A DNA stretch of 64,000 nt from Phycisphaerales bacterium (GCA_007693785.1 RECY01000024.1:1-64000), one strand, 5' to 3'; positions 28,772-36,702 are shown, counted from the first letter of the stretch. Numbers and translations are program-made. The notes: a model not told the origin generated them from the letters alone.

Positions 28772-30083
28772 TTAACTTATTTTCCACAGAATCACACACG
28801 ATACCACAGCCAACCATAAGCCCTTGATTTTCATGGCTTTCCGGTTGGCTTCGTTGTTCCTTGGGTTTGTGTGGGCGCGCCTGTGTTGCCGGATTTGTTG
28901 CCATAGTTGTTGCCGGATTTGTTGCCGCCTTACCGATCCCCGCCGCAAGGTCAAAGTGTGCGTCCCGGGTTTGCAGGTAGTGCTGAGCCGCGATCATCGG
29001 GCTATGCCCGAGCCAGCCGGCGACGACGTGGGCCGGGAAGTGCTCCACCCAATCCGTCGCGCACGACGCCCGCAGGTTGTGGAACAGCCGGGGCCAGGGC
29101 TTCACACCCGCCCGGGCGATGATCCGTTCAAACTGAGTGCGAAGGTTCACCCGCCCATCCCGCAGGCGGGGCACCACGGCTTCCGCCCCCGGCTCGGCCC
29201 GGTCGAACAAGGCTTGCAGGATCGGGCGCAGTTCGGGGGCAATCGGGACCACCCGAACCGCGTGCCCTTCATGGCTGGCTGTTTTGGGGCTCCGAACGGT
29301 CATCCGGCCCTTGTCCCAAACAATGTCACCCCACCGCAGGCCGACGACTTCGGACGGGCAGCGGAGCCCGGCGAACCGCGACAGGGCGACGATCGCGCGC
29401 CATTCGTCATCGGGGCACGCCGCCAGAATCGACCGGATGGTTTCGACTGGGACGTAGAACGCGCGATCGGGGTTCGATTGCGAACCGGCCCGCAGGTCGG
29501 CAAACGGGCTGGAGTCCATCAAGCCCCAGCGTACCGCCCGCTTGAAGATCGCCCGCGCAACGTGAACACGCTTTGCCACTGTTGCCGGTGCCAGTTGCTT
29601 TGTGGTTTCGTTCCCGTCTTCGTCGGTCACGTTCACCGGCTCGGCGATCGACTTCCGCCAGCTATCCGCGTATGCCGGGGTAATTGTCACCAGCGGGGTA
29701 TCGTCGCCCAGGTGCGCCCGCAGACTGTCGGTTGTTTGCTTGTACGCCGCCATCGTTGATGCCTTCACCGACGCCGCCGCGCAGAACCGATCCAGCAGCA
29801 TCCCCACCGTTACTACCGCCGTGTCCCGTGGTTGGGCCAGCTCCAGCGCGACTACCCGGGCATGGATTCGATCATCGATCCGTTCCAGCCACCGCACAGC
29901 GTCGTAGTGCGGGGCCGTGTCGTGTTGCTTGGCTTCCAGCAGGTGCTCAAGCGCCGACAGGGCCAGCAGCGCGTTCCGTTCAGAACACTTGCCCAGCCGC
30001 AGGCTTTTCTGTTTCCCCGCCGTATCACGGAACATGATCCGCTTCAACTCGCCCCGCTCGCCTTCGCGTCCGATGCTCGCCAT
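28731..30083 (-). CDS. int: Tyrosine recombinase (integrase), truncated by integration
   Basis: Site-specific recombinase that should move the element. 450 residues as integrated. N-terminal arm-binding/SAM-like core domain (residues about 85-190: VGMLLDRFCAAASVKASTM), catalytic domain with Arg241 (RFAGLRCPSEV), His335 and Arg338 (HNLRASC), His360 (WLGHS) and Tyr369 (QHYLQT). A Thr/Asn-Pro-Ala linker (ATNPATTMATNPATQ) follows. The last codons (MGVTGLEPVTSAM) are read from the tRNA, and the stop lies in the anticodon loop. The same frame continues from the att core at the right end (38223-38006), so the excised circle should encode 516 residues. Confidence 0.92.
   Translation of the reverse strand: MASIGREGERGELKRIMFRDTAGKQKSLRLGKCSERNALLALSALEHLLEAKQHDTAPHYDAVRWLERIDDRIHARVVALELAQPRDTAVVTVGMLLDRFCAAASVKASTMAAYKQTTDSLRAHLGDDTPLVTITPAYADSWRKSIAEPVNVTDEDGNETTKQLAPATVAKRVHVARAIFKRAVRWGLMDSSPFADLRAGSQSNPDRAFYVPVETIRSILAACPDDEWRAIVALSRFAGLRCPSEVVGLRWGDIVWDKGRMTVRSPKTASHEGHAVRVVPIAPELRPILQALFDRAEPGAEAVVPRLRDGRVNLRTQFERIIARAGVKPWPRLFHNLRASCATDWVEHFPAHVVAGWLGHSPMIAAQHYLQTRDAHFDLAAGIGKAATNPATTMATNPATQARPHKPKEQRSQPESHENQGLMVGCGIVCDSVENKLMGVTGLEPVTSAM
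28751..28771 (+). repeat. Attachment site, left (within tRNA-Val)
   Basis: GTTCGAGTCCAGTTACGCCC plus A, the T-arm and acceptor end of the tRNA. Identical over 21 bases to 38224-38244. It keeps the tRNA gene intact after insertion. Confidence 0.92.
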
Positions 30084-30086
30084 GCG

Positions 30087-30467
30087 TCACAATCCCTTCG
30101 TCAATGCCGCCAACAACACGCCCCAAACGAACATCCACGCGACAGACAACACCAGCACTCTTGATCCCGAACGATCGCGGTTCGCCAGCCGGATTGTCCC
30201 AGCTACCAACCCGACCACGGGGACAAGGCACGCGAATACCAGCAATGTGGTATCCGGGTTTGTCGCGGGCGTCGATTCATCGTCGCGCCTGAAACCGCCG
30301 CCCTCGGTGGGAAAGTAAATGTGCCCGCTTTCGGAGTGAATCGCCGTAATGCTCACGCCCCGACGCGAGGCAAATTCCGCAACTTCTTCGACGCTGCCGA
30401 GTTTCACCGAAAGTTGCACAGACGCGCCGTTCTGGTCATCAACTCCGTGAACAATAAATGCTCTCAC
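30087..30467 (-). CDS. Small protein with two C-terminal membrane segments
   Basis: 126 residues, not recognised. The soluble N-terminal part (residues 1-65) has an alternating beta/alpha pattern (FIVHGVDDQNGASVQLSVKL, EEVAEFASRRGVSITAI, HIYFPTEGGGF). Two hydrophobic helices follow at about 72-92 (TTLLVFACLVPVVGLVAGTI) and 103-122 (VLVLSVAWMFVWGVLLAALT). It ends three bases before the integrase start. Probably an inner-membrane protein with its N-domain in the cytoplasm; function unknown. Confidence 0.7.
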   Translation of the reverse strand: MRAFIVHGVDDQNGASVQLSVKLGSVEEVAEFASRRGVSITAIHSESGHIYFPTEGGGFRRDDESTPATNPDTTLLVFACLVPVVGLVAGTIRLANRDRSGSRVLVLSVAWMFVWGVLLAALTKGL

Positions 30468-30471
30468 GGGC

Positions 30472-30585
30472 TCACCGTCCCTTCCGTGGTCTCGCCTTGG
30501 GCTCGATTGTAATTCGAAGCCCTAGGTAGTCCGCCAGCCGTTCGATCGTGTCCACCGTCATTCCGTGTAACAGTTGGCTATGGGA
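30472..30585 (-). pseudogene. Remnant of an XRE-family regulator
   Basis: Reading on in frame after the TAA of the next gene gives SHSQLLHGMTVDTIERLADY followed by LGLRITIEPKARPRKGR and a stop. TIERLADYLGLRI is the usual last part of short XRE helix-turn-helix proteins (second half of the HTH and final helix). The N-terminal helices are missing. An ATG at 30561 would give only 29 residues. I read it as a decayed regulator, possibly the element's former repressor. Confidence 0.5.
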
Positions 30586-31383
30586 TTATGGTTCAGGTAC
30601 TGCAAATTGAGTCCGTCCGGCTTCATCGAATAAACTCAGATACGGCCGGCCGTCGATCAGGACCAACTCGCCCCGTGTATGTCCGCGTGCATCTATCACC
30701 GCAAGCCCAGGGCGGTTTTTTGTACCACGTAGAATGACCATCCCCAACTCTGGATCGCCGACGCCCAGCATCACGTTTCCGCCTTCACGCAGCAGCATCA
30801 TGGCTTGTTGCCCGTCGTCATGCGTCAGAGCGATTCCGCCGGCAAACACGGTTGAAGATGATCGAGCAACCCGATCCCGAACCATCAACCCCCTTGTCGG
30901 TCGGCGATTATCGAGCGTTAGCTCTGGTGCTGTCTCAGTTCCCTGAAGTCGCAAGCCCGATCCATCATTACTCACGGTTGCAGCCAATACCGGACCGCCC
31001 TCCGTAGGCGTCATCCGCAGTTCAACTGAGTCTTCCCCTGCCAAGACTTGAACCGCATCTGCGCCGTTCGCGTGTCGCAGCCGAATACGCGGCGCAGTGT
31101 TCGCACCGACAAGTTCGACTCGTAACTTTCCTTCCTCGTCATATAGCGCAAGCCGTGGTCCAGCAGTGCCCATTTCCAGTATGCCACGCTCTCGGTTGTT
31201 CCCGTCGAACAGCACCACGCGATTCGCTCGTACCACACGCTCTCGCTGATTTGTCGCTCCCATCGTTCCGGCGACGATGAGTAATGCCAGCAGTCCAACA
31301 ACGCTTGCGCGGAGGCGGCCGTAGCTTCGTCGCATCGCTAAGAGCTCCCGTTCTACGCGTTCCAGACGATCACACGATTCCAC
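30586..31383 (-). CDS. Membrane-anchored beta-repeat protein
   Basis: 265 residues from GTG 31383 with AGGAGG seven bases upstream. A charged N-terminus, one membrane segment at about residues 24-43 (LRASVVGLLALLIVAGTMGA), then repeated beta units of the form VxLFDxNxRERGILEM / LALYDEEGKLRVELVG / GLAVIDARGHTRGELVLIDG / YLSLFDEAGRTQFAV. Such repeats occur in many uncharacterised bacterial proteins and probably fold as a beta-helix or stacked sheet outside the membrane. Base composition is lower in GC than most of the element. Cargo gene of unknown function. Confidence 0.75.
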   Translation of the reverse strand: MESCDRLERVERELLAMRRSYGRLRASVVGLLALLIVAGTMGATNQRERVVRANRVVLFDGNNRERGILEMGTAGPRLALYDEEGKLRVELVGANTAPRIRLRHANGADAVQVLAGEDSVELRMTPTEGGPVLAATVSNDGSGLRLQGTETAPELTLDNRRPTRGLMVRDRVARSSSTVFAGGIALTHDDGQQAMMLLREGGNVMLGVGDPELGMVILRGTKNRPGLAVIDARGHTRGELVLIDGRPYLSLFDEAGRTQFAVPEP

Positions 31384-31507
31384 AGCAATTCCTCCTCTTC
31401 GCCGCGATGAACAACACGGCTTGTTTGTCGTTCCAGCCTAGCCGTTTTGTGGGTCTTCCCGCTCGGTTCACCGAATAGTTATTCCATTATTCAGATTCTT
31501 TGCATTG

Positions 31508-31570
31508 CTTCGCCGGCCCCGATCAGCCACGCCGGCGAGCCCGTGTGTGTTGCCATCCCGAGCCCGTTCG
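31508..31570 (-). repeat. Partial duplicate of the TubC-like gene's 3' part
   Basis: About 63 bases resemble 31713-31775 inside the gene at 31523-32023 (shared stretches include GATCAGCCA-GCCGGCGAGCC). Read on the minus strand in the matching frame it encodes THTGSPAWLIGAGEA, compared with THPGSPAWLIATGEA in the gene. It lies in another frame relative to the gene's current 3' end. Confidence 0.6.
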
Positions 31571-32023
31571 CGACGCGCGACGGTCGGGGTGTTCCGGGTC
31601 ACTTCGGAAAAGGGGTACACAGGGCACGTCGCCCCACGCATCCGCGCCCTCGGGCGGTTCGGGCAAGGGGGGAAGGGGGTCGGGTGTCGCCCGGTCGGCG
31701 TCGATCGCCTCGCCGGTTGCGATCAGCCATGCCGGCGAGCCGGGGTGCGTTGGAAGTCCGAGTTCTTCCGCGACGCCCAGCCGTTCGGCCAACACGTAGC
31801 GCCCTTCCTCGCCGGCGACGGGCGCGGTCAGCATGAACAGCACGTCCAGCTTGTGTTGTCGCAGTTCGGCGACTTCGCCGGGCAACAGCTCGCCGCGCCA
31901 CGCGACGCGATCCGAGCCGACCGCGGCAAGCTCGACCCCACGCGACCCGAGCCCGCGGAGCAGTTCGGCGACCACCGGCGGAAGCTCGCCGATCCCTCTG
32001 AAGTTGGGACGGTGCGGGATCAC
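31523..32023 (-). CDS. Small protein with TubC-docking-like N-terminus
   Basis: 166 residues; ATG overlaps the primase stop (ATGA at 32020-32023), so the two are coupled. Residues 12-55 (ELPPVVAELLRGLGSRGVEL, then RVAWRGELLPGEVAELRQHK) resemble the TubC N-terminal docking fold, which is often found attached or next to primases of mobile elements. A GSPAWLIATGEA segment follows, then a Pro/Glu-rich stretch. The last 20 or so residues are read out of frame through a duplicate of its own 3' region, so the present C-terminus is probably not original. Function unknown; an accessory to the primase is inferred from coupling. Confidence 0.7.
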   Translation of the reverse strand: MIPHRPNFRGIGELPPVVAELLRGLGSRGVELAAVGSDRVAWRGELLPGEVAELRQHKLDVLFMLTAPVAGEEGRYVLAERLGVAEELGLPTHPGSPAWLIATGEAIDADRATPDPLPPLPEPPEGADAWGDVPCVPLFRSDPEHPDRRASRTGSGWQHTRARRRG

Positions 32024-34575
32024 AGCAGCCCACTCCAGCCGGCGGGCAGCGCGCCATTCTCCGCGGTCGCTTCACTTGCGACAGCGACGAAACCCCCCGC
32101 CGCGATACCGCCAGTAGGGGTTTCGTCGCATGGCGCAGCGTCGCCGCGCTGAGACACCAGCCGGACGCGCTTCGCCGGACGCCCGCCCTTCGCGCCGTCG
32201 CCATCCTGAACCCACGCCGCGACGCTCGACGCCACCAGTTCGCCCAGGGCCTTTGCGGCCCGTTCAGGGTCGCCGCGGAACGCGCTCGGGCCGCGGGTCA
32301 GGTCGCGGACCGTCGCCGTGCCGCCTTTCGATTCGATCCACTCCACCAGCGCCGCACGCTCGCGGTCTTCGGGCGAGGCGGTCAGCCCTTCCCGCGCATG
32401 CCGCTCGGCGTCCGCCGCGAAGCGTCCCCACGCCAGCGCCGCCCGCATCGTCGCCCCGTCGATCGGGCCGGCGTCGTCGGGCGTGCCACGCACCGCCCAG
32501 GTCGCCAGCGCGTGCAGCACGCCCGCGATCCGCAGCACCGCGCCGGGAAACTTGCTCGCCCATGCTCGGCGTTCGTAGTGCTCCCCGCCCGGCCGCATCG
32601 CCGGTTCAACTTCGCGACGGAAGGCGACGAACAGCGTGCCCGCCTCGGGGTCGAGCCGTACCGTCGCCGGCGTGTCGCGGGGCGCGTGCTCCAGCAGCCC
32701 GCGGATCAACCGATCCCACGCGCGGGCCAGCCGCTCGGGCACGGGTGGAGTTTCGATCTTGCGGAAGCCCAAATTGTCGGGCGGCCTCGACACCAGGAAC
32801 CGGGCGAGGAAGCCGTTGGTGCGTGCGTCCGCGTTCGCCCAAAGTTCTTCCACCGCTTCGGGTTGAGCGACGACCGCCAGCGCCGCCGCGGGGCGCGGAA
32901 CGTGGACGCTCTCGCGCCCCATCCGATCCTCGTGGATCGCGTCCCCCGCGTGCGCCTTGAGCAGTGTTCCCCAGGCGGGAGACTCGCCGTAGCGCCGGCC
33001 CGTGGTCGTGCGCAACACGTCCGCCTCGGGATCAGCAACCAACGCCCGCCCGCCGTGCCGCGCGAGGTGCCGAACCAGGGCCTCGGGCGTCGCGTCGGAA
33101 ATGACCAGGCGCGGGGCTTGGGGCACGTCGGGCAGCGTTTCCAGCTCCGCCGCCGCCGCGTCCGCGTCGTGTTTTGCGGCTTTGTATTGGTCGGGTTTCG
33201 CAGAAACGGCCTTTCGCCGCAGCGCGTCGTAGCGATCCTCAGCGAACGCCCGATCCCGCACAGCGTCGGCAATGAACGGCGCGAGGCGTTCGGCTTCTTC
33301 CCGCTCCCAAGCATTGACCGGCGCGGTCAACGCCCGGAACACCGCCGACTTCCGCGACCCGCTCGGCGCGAGCACCAGCGTCCACAGCGGGGCGGGCTCG
33401 ACCCATCCCCCGCCGTCGATTTCAACCACGCCCGCGCAGCACGCCGACGCGATCGACAGCGCAAGCATCGCCGCCATTTCGGGCGGGGTTTGCGTTGCCT
33501 CGCTCAGTGCCGCGAGAAACTCTCGTAGCTCGCTCAGGCGCTCGGGGAACACTTCGGCCAGGTCGAGCGTCGGGGCGAGCGCCGGAGCCGGCACAGTCAA
33601 TCCAGCCGAATCCTCGGGCTCACTCGCGTCAGCCAGTGCTTCAATCTCCGCGCGGATCGCGTCCGCGTCGCCGGCGCGATGCTCCACCAGGTCAGCCATG
33701 TCACCGCCTTCGGGCATCCCTGCCCAGAGTTCAACCAGCCGAACCACCCGCACCGACACCGCGCCCGCCGCGCTGGCGAGCCGCGCCACGTCCTCCGCGT
33801 ATTTCTCGCCGGCGTCGTCGTGGTCGGGGAGGATCACCACGTCTCGCCCGGCCATCGGGGACCAGTCCGCTTTGTTCGCAGACTTCGCCCCGTGGGGGCT
33901 TGTCGTCGCGACCAGCCCAGCCGCTCGCGCCGCGTCCGCCGCCTTCTCCCCTTCGCACACCCAGACCCGTGCGCCCGCCGGCGTCGCCAGCAACTCGGGT
34001 AAGCCGTACAGCCGGCGCGGCTCCGGCATCCCGCCGATACACCACCCCGACCCGTCCGGCAGCCGCGACACGGGGCGAATGGTCTTCCCGGTCGGCGTGT
34101 TCCAGCGTGCAACAACGCCCACCGGCTCGCCGCCGGCGTTGTGGTAGGTCCAACTCTCCGAGCGCGGGCCGAGCCGAGCCTCGATATACGCCATCGCTTC
34201 GCGGGCGGTCGGAAAGGTGCGGGGCTTGGGTTCGGGCCGGCGGCTTGCGACGAAACCCGCCGTCGCGATACCGCTAGCAGGGGTTTCGTCGCCGTCGCAG
34301 CGTCGCCGGGGCTTCGGCGCGTGCCCGTTGCGTCGCGTCGGGTCGTCCGCGAACAGGTCGGACCACTTCAAGCCGATCGCGCGCAGCACGTCCGACGTGT
34401 CGCATCCGCGCTGGCATTTCACCAACACCTTCCCGTTGTCTCCGGTGCCGATCGACAGGGAAGGGTTCCGGTCATCGTGGGCGGGGCACCGGCAGGACCA
34501 GCCTTCGCCGGATCGCTTGGGCGTGTGTCCGTGCTCGCGCAGGGCGGAGAGAATGCGGTTTACGGGGTCGCTCAT
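32020..34575 (-). CDS. CHC2-Toprim primase with DUF3987 domain
   Basis: Likely replication protein of the element, 851 residues. CHC2-type zinc finger in residues 24-65 (GWSCRCPAHDDRNPS, VKCQRGCDT), Toprim-like domain about 195-285 (GARVWVCEGEKAADAARAAG, DVVILPDHDDAGEKYAEDV), then a DUF3987 region from about 330 with a P-loop-like LAPSGSRKSAVF. The C-terminal part has winged-helix-like segments (LVEWIESKGGTATVRDL). Two palindromic repeats are inserted in frame: residues about 95-110 and 816-831 read GDETPASGIATAGFVA and CDETPTGGIAAGGFVA. Coupled by ATGA overlaps to the genes on both sides. Confidence 0.88.
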   Translation of the reverse strand: MSDPVNRILSALREHGHTPKRSGEGWSCRCPAHDDRNPSLSIGTGDNGKVLVKCQRGCDTSDVLRAIGLKWSDLFADDPTRRNGHAPKPRRRCDGDETPASGIATAGFVASRRPEPKPRTFPTAREAMAYIEARLGPRSESWTYHNAGGEPVGVVARWNTPTGKTIRPVSRLPDGSGWCIGGMPEPRRLYGLPELLATPAGARVWVCEGEKAADAARAAGLVATTSPHGAKSANKADWSPMAGRDVVILPDHDDAGEKYAEDVARLASAAGAVSVRVVRLVELWAGMPEGGDMADLVEHRAGDADAIRAEIEALADASEPEDSAGLTVPAPALAPTLDLAEVFPERLSELREFLAALSEATQTPPEMAAMLALSIASACCAGVVEIDGGGWVEPAPLWTLVLAPSGSRKSAVFRALTAPVNAWEREEAERLAPFIADAVRDRAFAEDRYDALRRKAVSAKPDQYKAAKHDADAAAAELETLPDVPQAPRLVISDATPEALVRHLARHGGRALVADPEADVLRTTTGRRYGESPAWGTLLKAHAGDAIHEDRMGRESVHVPRPAAALAVVAQPEAVEELWANADARTNGFLARFLVSRPPDNLGFRKIETPPVPERLARAWDRLIRGLLEHAPRDTPATVRLDPEAGTLFVAFRREVEPAMRPGGEHYERRAWASKFPGAVLRIAGVLHALATWAVRGTPDDAGPIDGATMRAALAWGRFAADAERHAREGLTASPEDRERAALVEWIESKGGTATVRDLTRGPSAFRGDPERAAKALGELVASSVAAWVQDGDGAKGGRPAKRVRLVSQRGDAAPCDETPTGGIAAGGFVAVASEATAENGALPAGWSGLL
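32084..32129. repeat. 46-bp palindromic repeat, copy A (inside primase 3' end)
   Basis: Arms GCGACGAAACCCC (32084-32096) and GGGGTTTCGTCGC (32117-32129) around a 20-base centre containing CCGCGATACCGCCAG. A conserved flank (GCAGCGTCGCC) follows. In the minus-strand frame it encodes DETPTGGIAAGGFV. Confidence 0.85.
34247..34292. repeat. 46-bp palindromic repeat, copy B (inside primase 5' part)
   Basis: Arms GCGACGAAACCC (34247-34258) and GGGGTTTCGTCGC (34280-34292), centre with TCGCGATACCGCTAG, followed by the flank CGTCGCAGCGTCGCC. It has the same length and the same reading phase as copy A and encodes DETPASGIATAGFV. Confidence 0.85.
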
Positions 34576-34781
34576 GCTGCGACCCCCTTGCTCGCTTCGA
34601 TCAGCCGCCGCAGGTCGGCCACGTCGAACAGACGCCGCGCCGCGATCTTCACGCTCGGCAGTTCGCCGCGTACCCGCAGGTTGTCGATGGTGCCGGGCGA
34701 CACGCCCAGCAGGCGGGCAGCTTCCCGCCGATCCACCAGCAGCGGGGCGGTTGTTGTCGGGTGGCTCGGGTTAGCTGTCAC
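34572..34781 (-). CDS. Excisionase-like helix-turn-helix protein 1
   Basis: 69 residues, GTG start. A single winged HTH of the MerR/excisionase (helix-turn-helix 17) type: LVDRREAARLLGVSPGTIDN followed by LRVRGELPSVKIAARRLFDV and ADLRRLIEASK. Such small proteins in integrated elements act as recombination directionality factors or as regulators. It overlaps the primase start by four bases and the second HTH gene by eleven. Confidence 0.85.
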   Translation of the reverse strand: MTANPSHPTTTAPLLVDRREAARLLGVSPGTIDNLRVRGELPSVKIAARRLFDVADLRRLIEASKGVAA

Positions 34782-34965
34782 GCGACACCCCGCTTTCCTG
34801 CCGCTCGGCCAGAGCTTTCAGCACCGCCGCCAGGTCGAACATGCGCATCCGACCCGCGCGGATGCAAGGCAACCGCCCCGCGTCCGCTTCTCGCTTCAAC
34901 CACGCGACAGGTAGCCCCGTGCGCTCCGCCAGACAGTGCAACGTCAGAAGTTTTGCGTCGTTCAT
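34771..34965 (-). CDS. Excisionase-like helix-turn-helix protein 2
   Basis: 64 residues from ATG 34965 (the frame is open further upstream, but that part is unlike the family). LTLHCLAERTGLPVAWLKRE, then ADAGRLPCIRAGRMRMFDLA and VLKALAERQ: a helix-turn-helix with the wing typical of excisionase/AlpA-like proteins. It is the partner of the HTH gene it overlaps; one of the two is a plausible excisionase and the other a transcription switch, but sequence alone does not say which. Confidence 0.8.
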   Translation of the reverse strand: MNDAKLLTLHCLAERTGLPVAWLKREADAGRLPCIRAGRMRMFDLAAVLKALAERQESGVSRDS

Positions 34966-35053
34966 GCGTCGAGCATTGACGCGAGAAAACTCGAATGAAA
35001 CGCGACAGGATCGCGCCTCACGCACCCTCACGGATTTTCATGGATTTTCACGC

Positions 35054-35806
35054 TTAGCGCGGAACGCCGGACGGCCACCAGCGCCGTGCATCGGGAACGT
35101 AGTAGCACACCACGCCATCGATAACCTGCGTGCGCACGCGCTTGGTCTTCCGTTTCGGCGATGCCGCCTGACGCAGCTTATCTGCCATTCCCTTATTGAA
35201 ATACGTCGCGGGCCGATACTCGCCGTTGTCCCCGTCACCGTCGCCCCCACCCGCCGCCGCCGGCACCGATATGTCCGCAAGAAGCGCCAAATGCTCGGCG
35301 AGCGCGATCGCCTTCGCAAGCGATTCGGCGGTCAAGTGCTCACTACAGATGGTGAAGGGCGACGGGTCCAACCGGTGCGCAATGGCGGTGCGCTGCAAGT
35401 AAGGCACGAAGGAAATAGATCCAATGACCGCAAGAATCTGAAAACAAGCGATATCTTTTTTGAATCCCCGGAGTTCGTCATCGTTGGGATCGGCTTCAAG
35501 CGCACGATCCACCAACGGTTCGATATGCATAAGCTCAATCAGGTGCTTGAGTGCGATCCCGAGGCACCCATAGTCTTCCGCCGCCTCGCGGAGCCGATCG
35601 CCGTTCAGTGCCATCGGTGGTTCGGGGTAGCGATCCCGAGCCCCCAAGATCCGATCGATTACACGTTGCTGAAGCGCATTGCGCAGTTCGATCGCATCGC
35701 GCACTTCAAACGCTTTGGATTGTGTCCTGGAAACGGCGGGGCTTGCTTCGGGTGCCTTCGCCGGCGCGTTCTTCTTTGCCTTCGTCCGCGCGGCTTTCTT
35801 CGCCAT
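35054..35806 (-). CDS. Unknown element protein with basic N-terminus
   Basis: About 250 residues from the ATG at 35806 (an upstream in-frame ATG at 35908 is possible). The N-terminus is a Lys/Ala/Pro tail (MAKKAARTKAKKNAPAKAPE), followed by a mostly helical domain (VRDAIELRNALQQRVIDRIL, REAAEDYGCLGIALKHLIEL, FKKDIACFQILAVIGSISFV). A Gly/Asp linker leads to a C-terminal KRVRTQVIDGVVCYYVPDAR, which could be a small DNA-binding or wing-like unit. Not recognised. It lies upstream of the HTH pair. Confidence 0.7.
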   Translation of the reverse strand: MAKKAARTKAKKNAPAKAPEASPAVSRTQSKAFEVRDAIELRNALQQRVIDRILGARDRYPEPPMALNGDRLREAAEDYGCLGIALKHLIELMHIEPLVDRALEADPNDDELRGFKKDIACFQILAVIGSISFVPYLQRTAIAHRLDPSPFTICSEHLTAESLAKAIALAEHLALLADISVPAAAGGGDGDGDNGEYRPATYFNKGMADKLRQAASPKRKTKRVRTQVIDGVVCYYVPDARRWWPSGVPR

Positions 35807-35952
35807 TGATTCACTCGCTTTCTCGGGCCGGTCGGGCGGGGCTTTGGGACGAGTGAACCCAAAGCCCCAGCCCGATCCGTTCACCGGGAGATCAAACCCG
35901 GTGCCCACTGCCCAAGGATAGCAGGCACTAACCAGCGGGGCGGCTCACCGAT

Positions 35953-35998
35953 GCGACGAAACCCCCCGCCGCGATACCGCCAGCCGGGGTTTCGTCGC
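35953..35998. repeat. 46-bp palindromic repeat, copy C (intergenic)
   Basis: Arms GCGACGAAACCCC (35953-35965) and GGGGTTTCGTCGC (35986-35998), centre with CCGCGATACCGCCAG, flank CGTCGCAGCGTCGCC after it. It sits between the zinc-ribbon gene and the unknown protein gene and is the most regular of the three copies. Confidence 0.85.
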
Positions 35999-36018
35999 CG
36001 TCGCAGCGTCGCCACCCC

Positions 36019-36702
36019 TCACCGATGCGCGATCCGGGCGCACCCCCGGCACGCCACGCCCGACGCCAGGGCGTACAGGTGAACCCGCTTCGCCCCGCAC
36101 CGCGGGCAGGTCAGGTAGAGCCGCGTTCCATAGCGGGCGTCCGGCTCGGCCACCACCACCACCCGCACCCCGGGGGCGTCGGGATCGTCCGCCGGGCGGG
36201 CGTCGATCGCTTCCACCCGCGCCGGGTCCAGCCCCTCGGTGAGCGCCTGCCGCCGGATCGCGTTCGCGTCGATGCGAGCCGGGAAGTCCGACACCCGCCA
36301 GCGTGCCCGCGGGCGGCCCGTCAGCTTCGCCGGCAGCTCACCGCCCCAGGCGTACCGCAGCACCCGGGCCGAAGCCGCCACGTCCGCCCCGGTCATCGCG
36401 AGCGACGTTTCGCACCAGGCGAGCAGCTCGCGGGCGTTTTGGTTCGGGGCCTTCTCCGGGCGCTCGGCCAGCGCCGCAAGGAACCGGGCGACCAGGGCCT
36501 CGCGGTCGGCGGCCGGGGCGTTGTCCAGCCACCCGCGCCGGATCGCCGTGCCCATCAACCGGCAGTCACCGCGGAAGTGCCGGGGGTCATCGAACAGGAT
36601 GCTAAACTTGGGGGGCGTGTCGCCGGCGTCGGTGCCGCCCGCTCCGCGAGCCGCCGGCGTCGATTCGGGAAACCCCTTCGCGGGGGTTGGGGGCGTCGTC
36701 AT
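36019..36702 (-). CDS. Unknown protein with C-terminal zinc ribbon
   Basis: 227 residues; ATG overlaps the polymerase stop (ATGA at 36699-36702). A disordered Pro/Gly N-terminus, a helical middle (FSILFDDPRHFRGDCRLMGT, LVARFLAALAERPEKAPNQN) and a C-terminal zinc ribbon YLTCPRCGAKRVHLYALASG followed by CRGCARIAHR. The helical part may be an adaptor; the ribbon is of the kind found in phage and transposon proteins. Coupling to the polymerase suggests they act together, but no function is known to me. Confidence 0.75.
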   Translation of the reverse strand: MTTPPTPAKGFPESTPAARGAGGTDAGDTPPKFSILFDDPRHFRGDCRLMGTAIRRGWLDNAPAADREALVARFLAALAERPEKAPNQNARELLAWCETSLAMTGADVAASARVLRYAWGGELPAKLTGRPRARWRVSDFPARIDANAIRRQALTEGLDPARVEAIDARPADDPDAPGVRVVVVAEPDARYGTRLYLTCPRCGAKRVHLYALASGVACRGCARIAHR

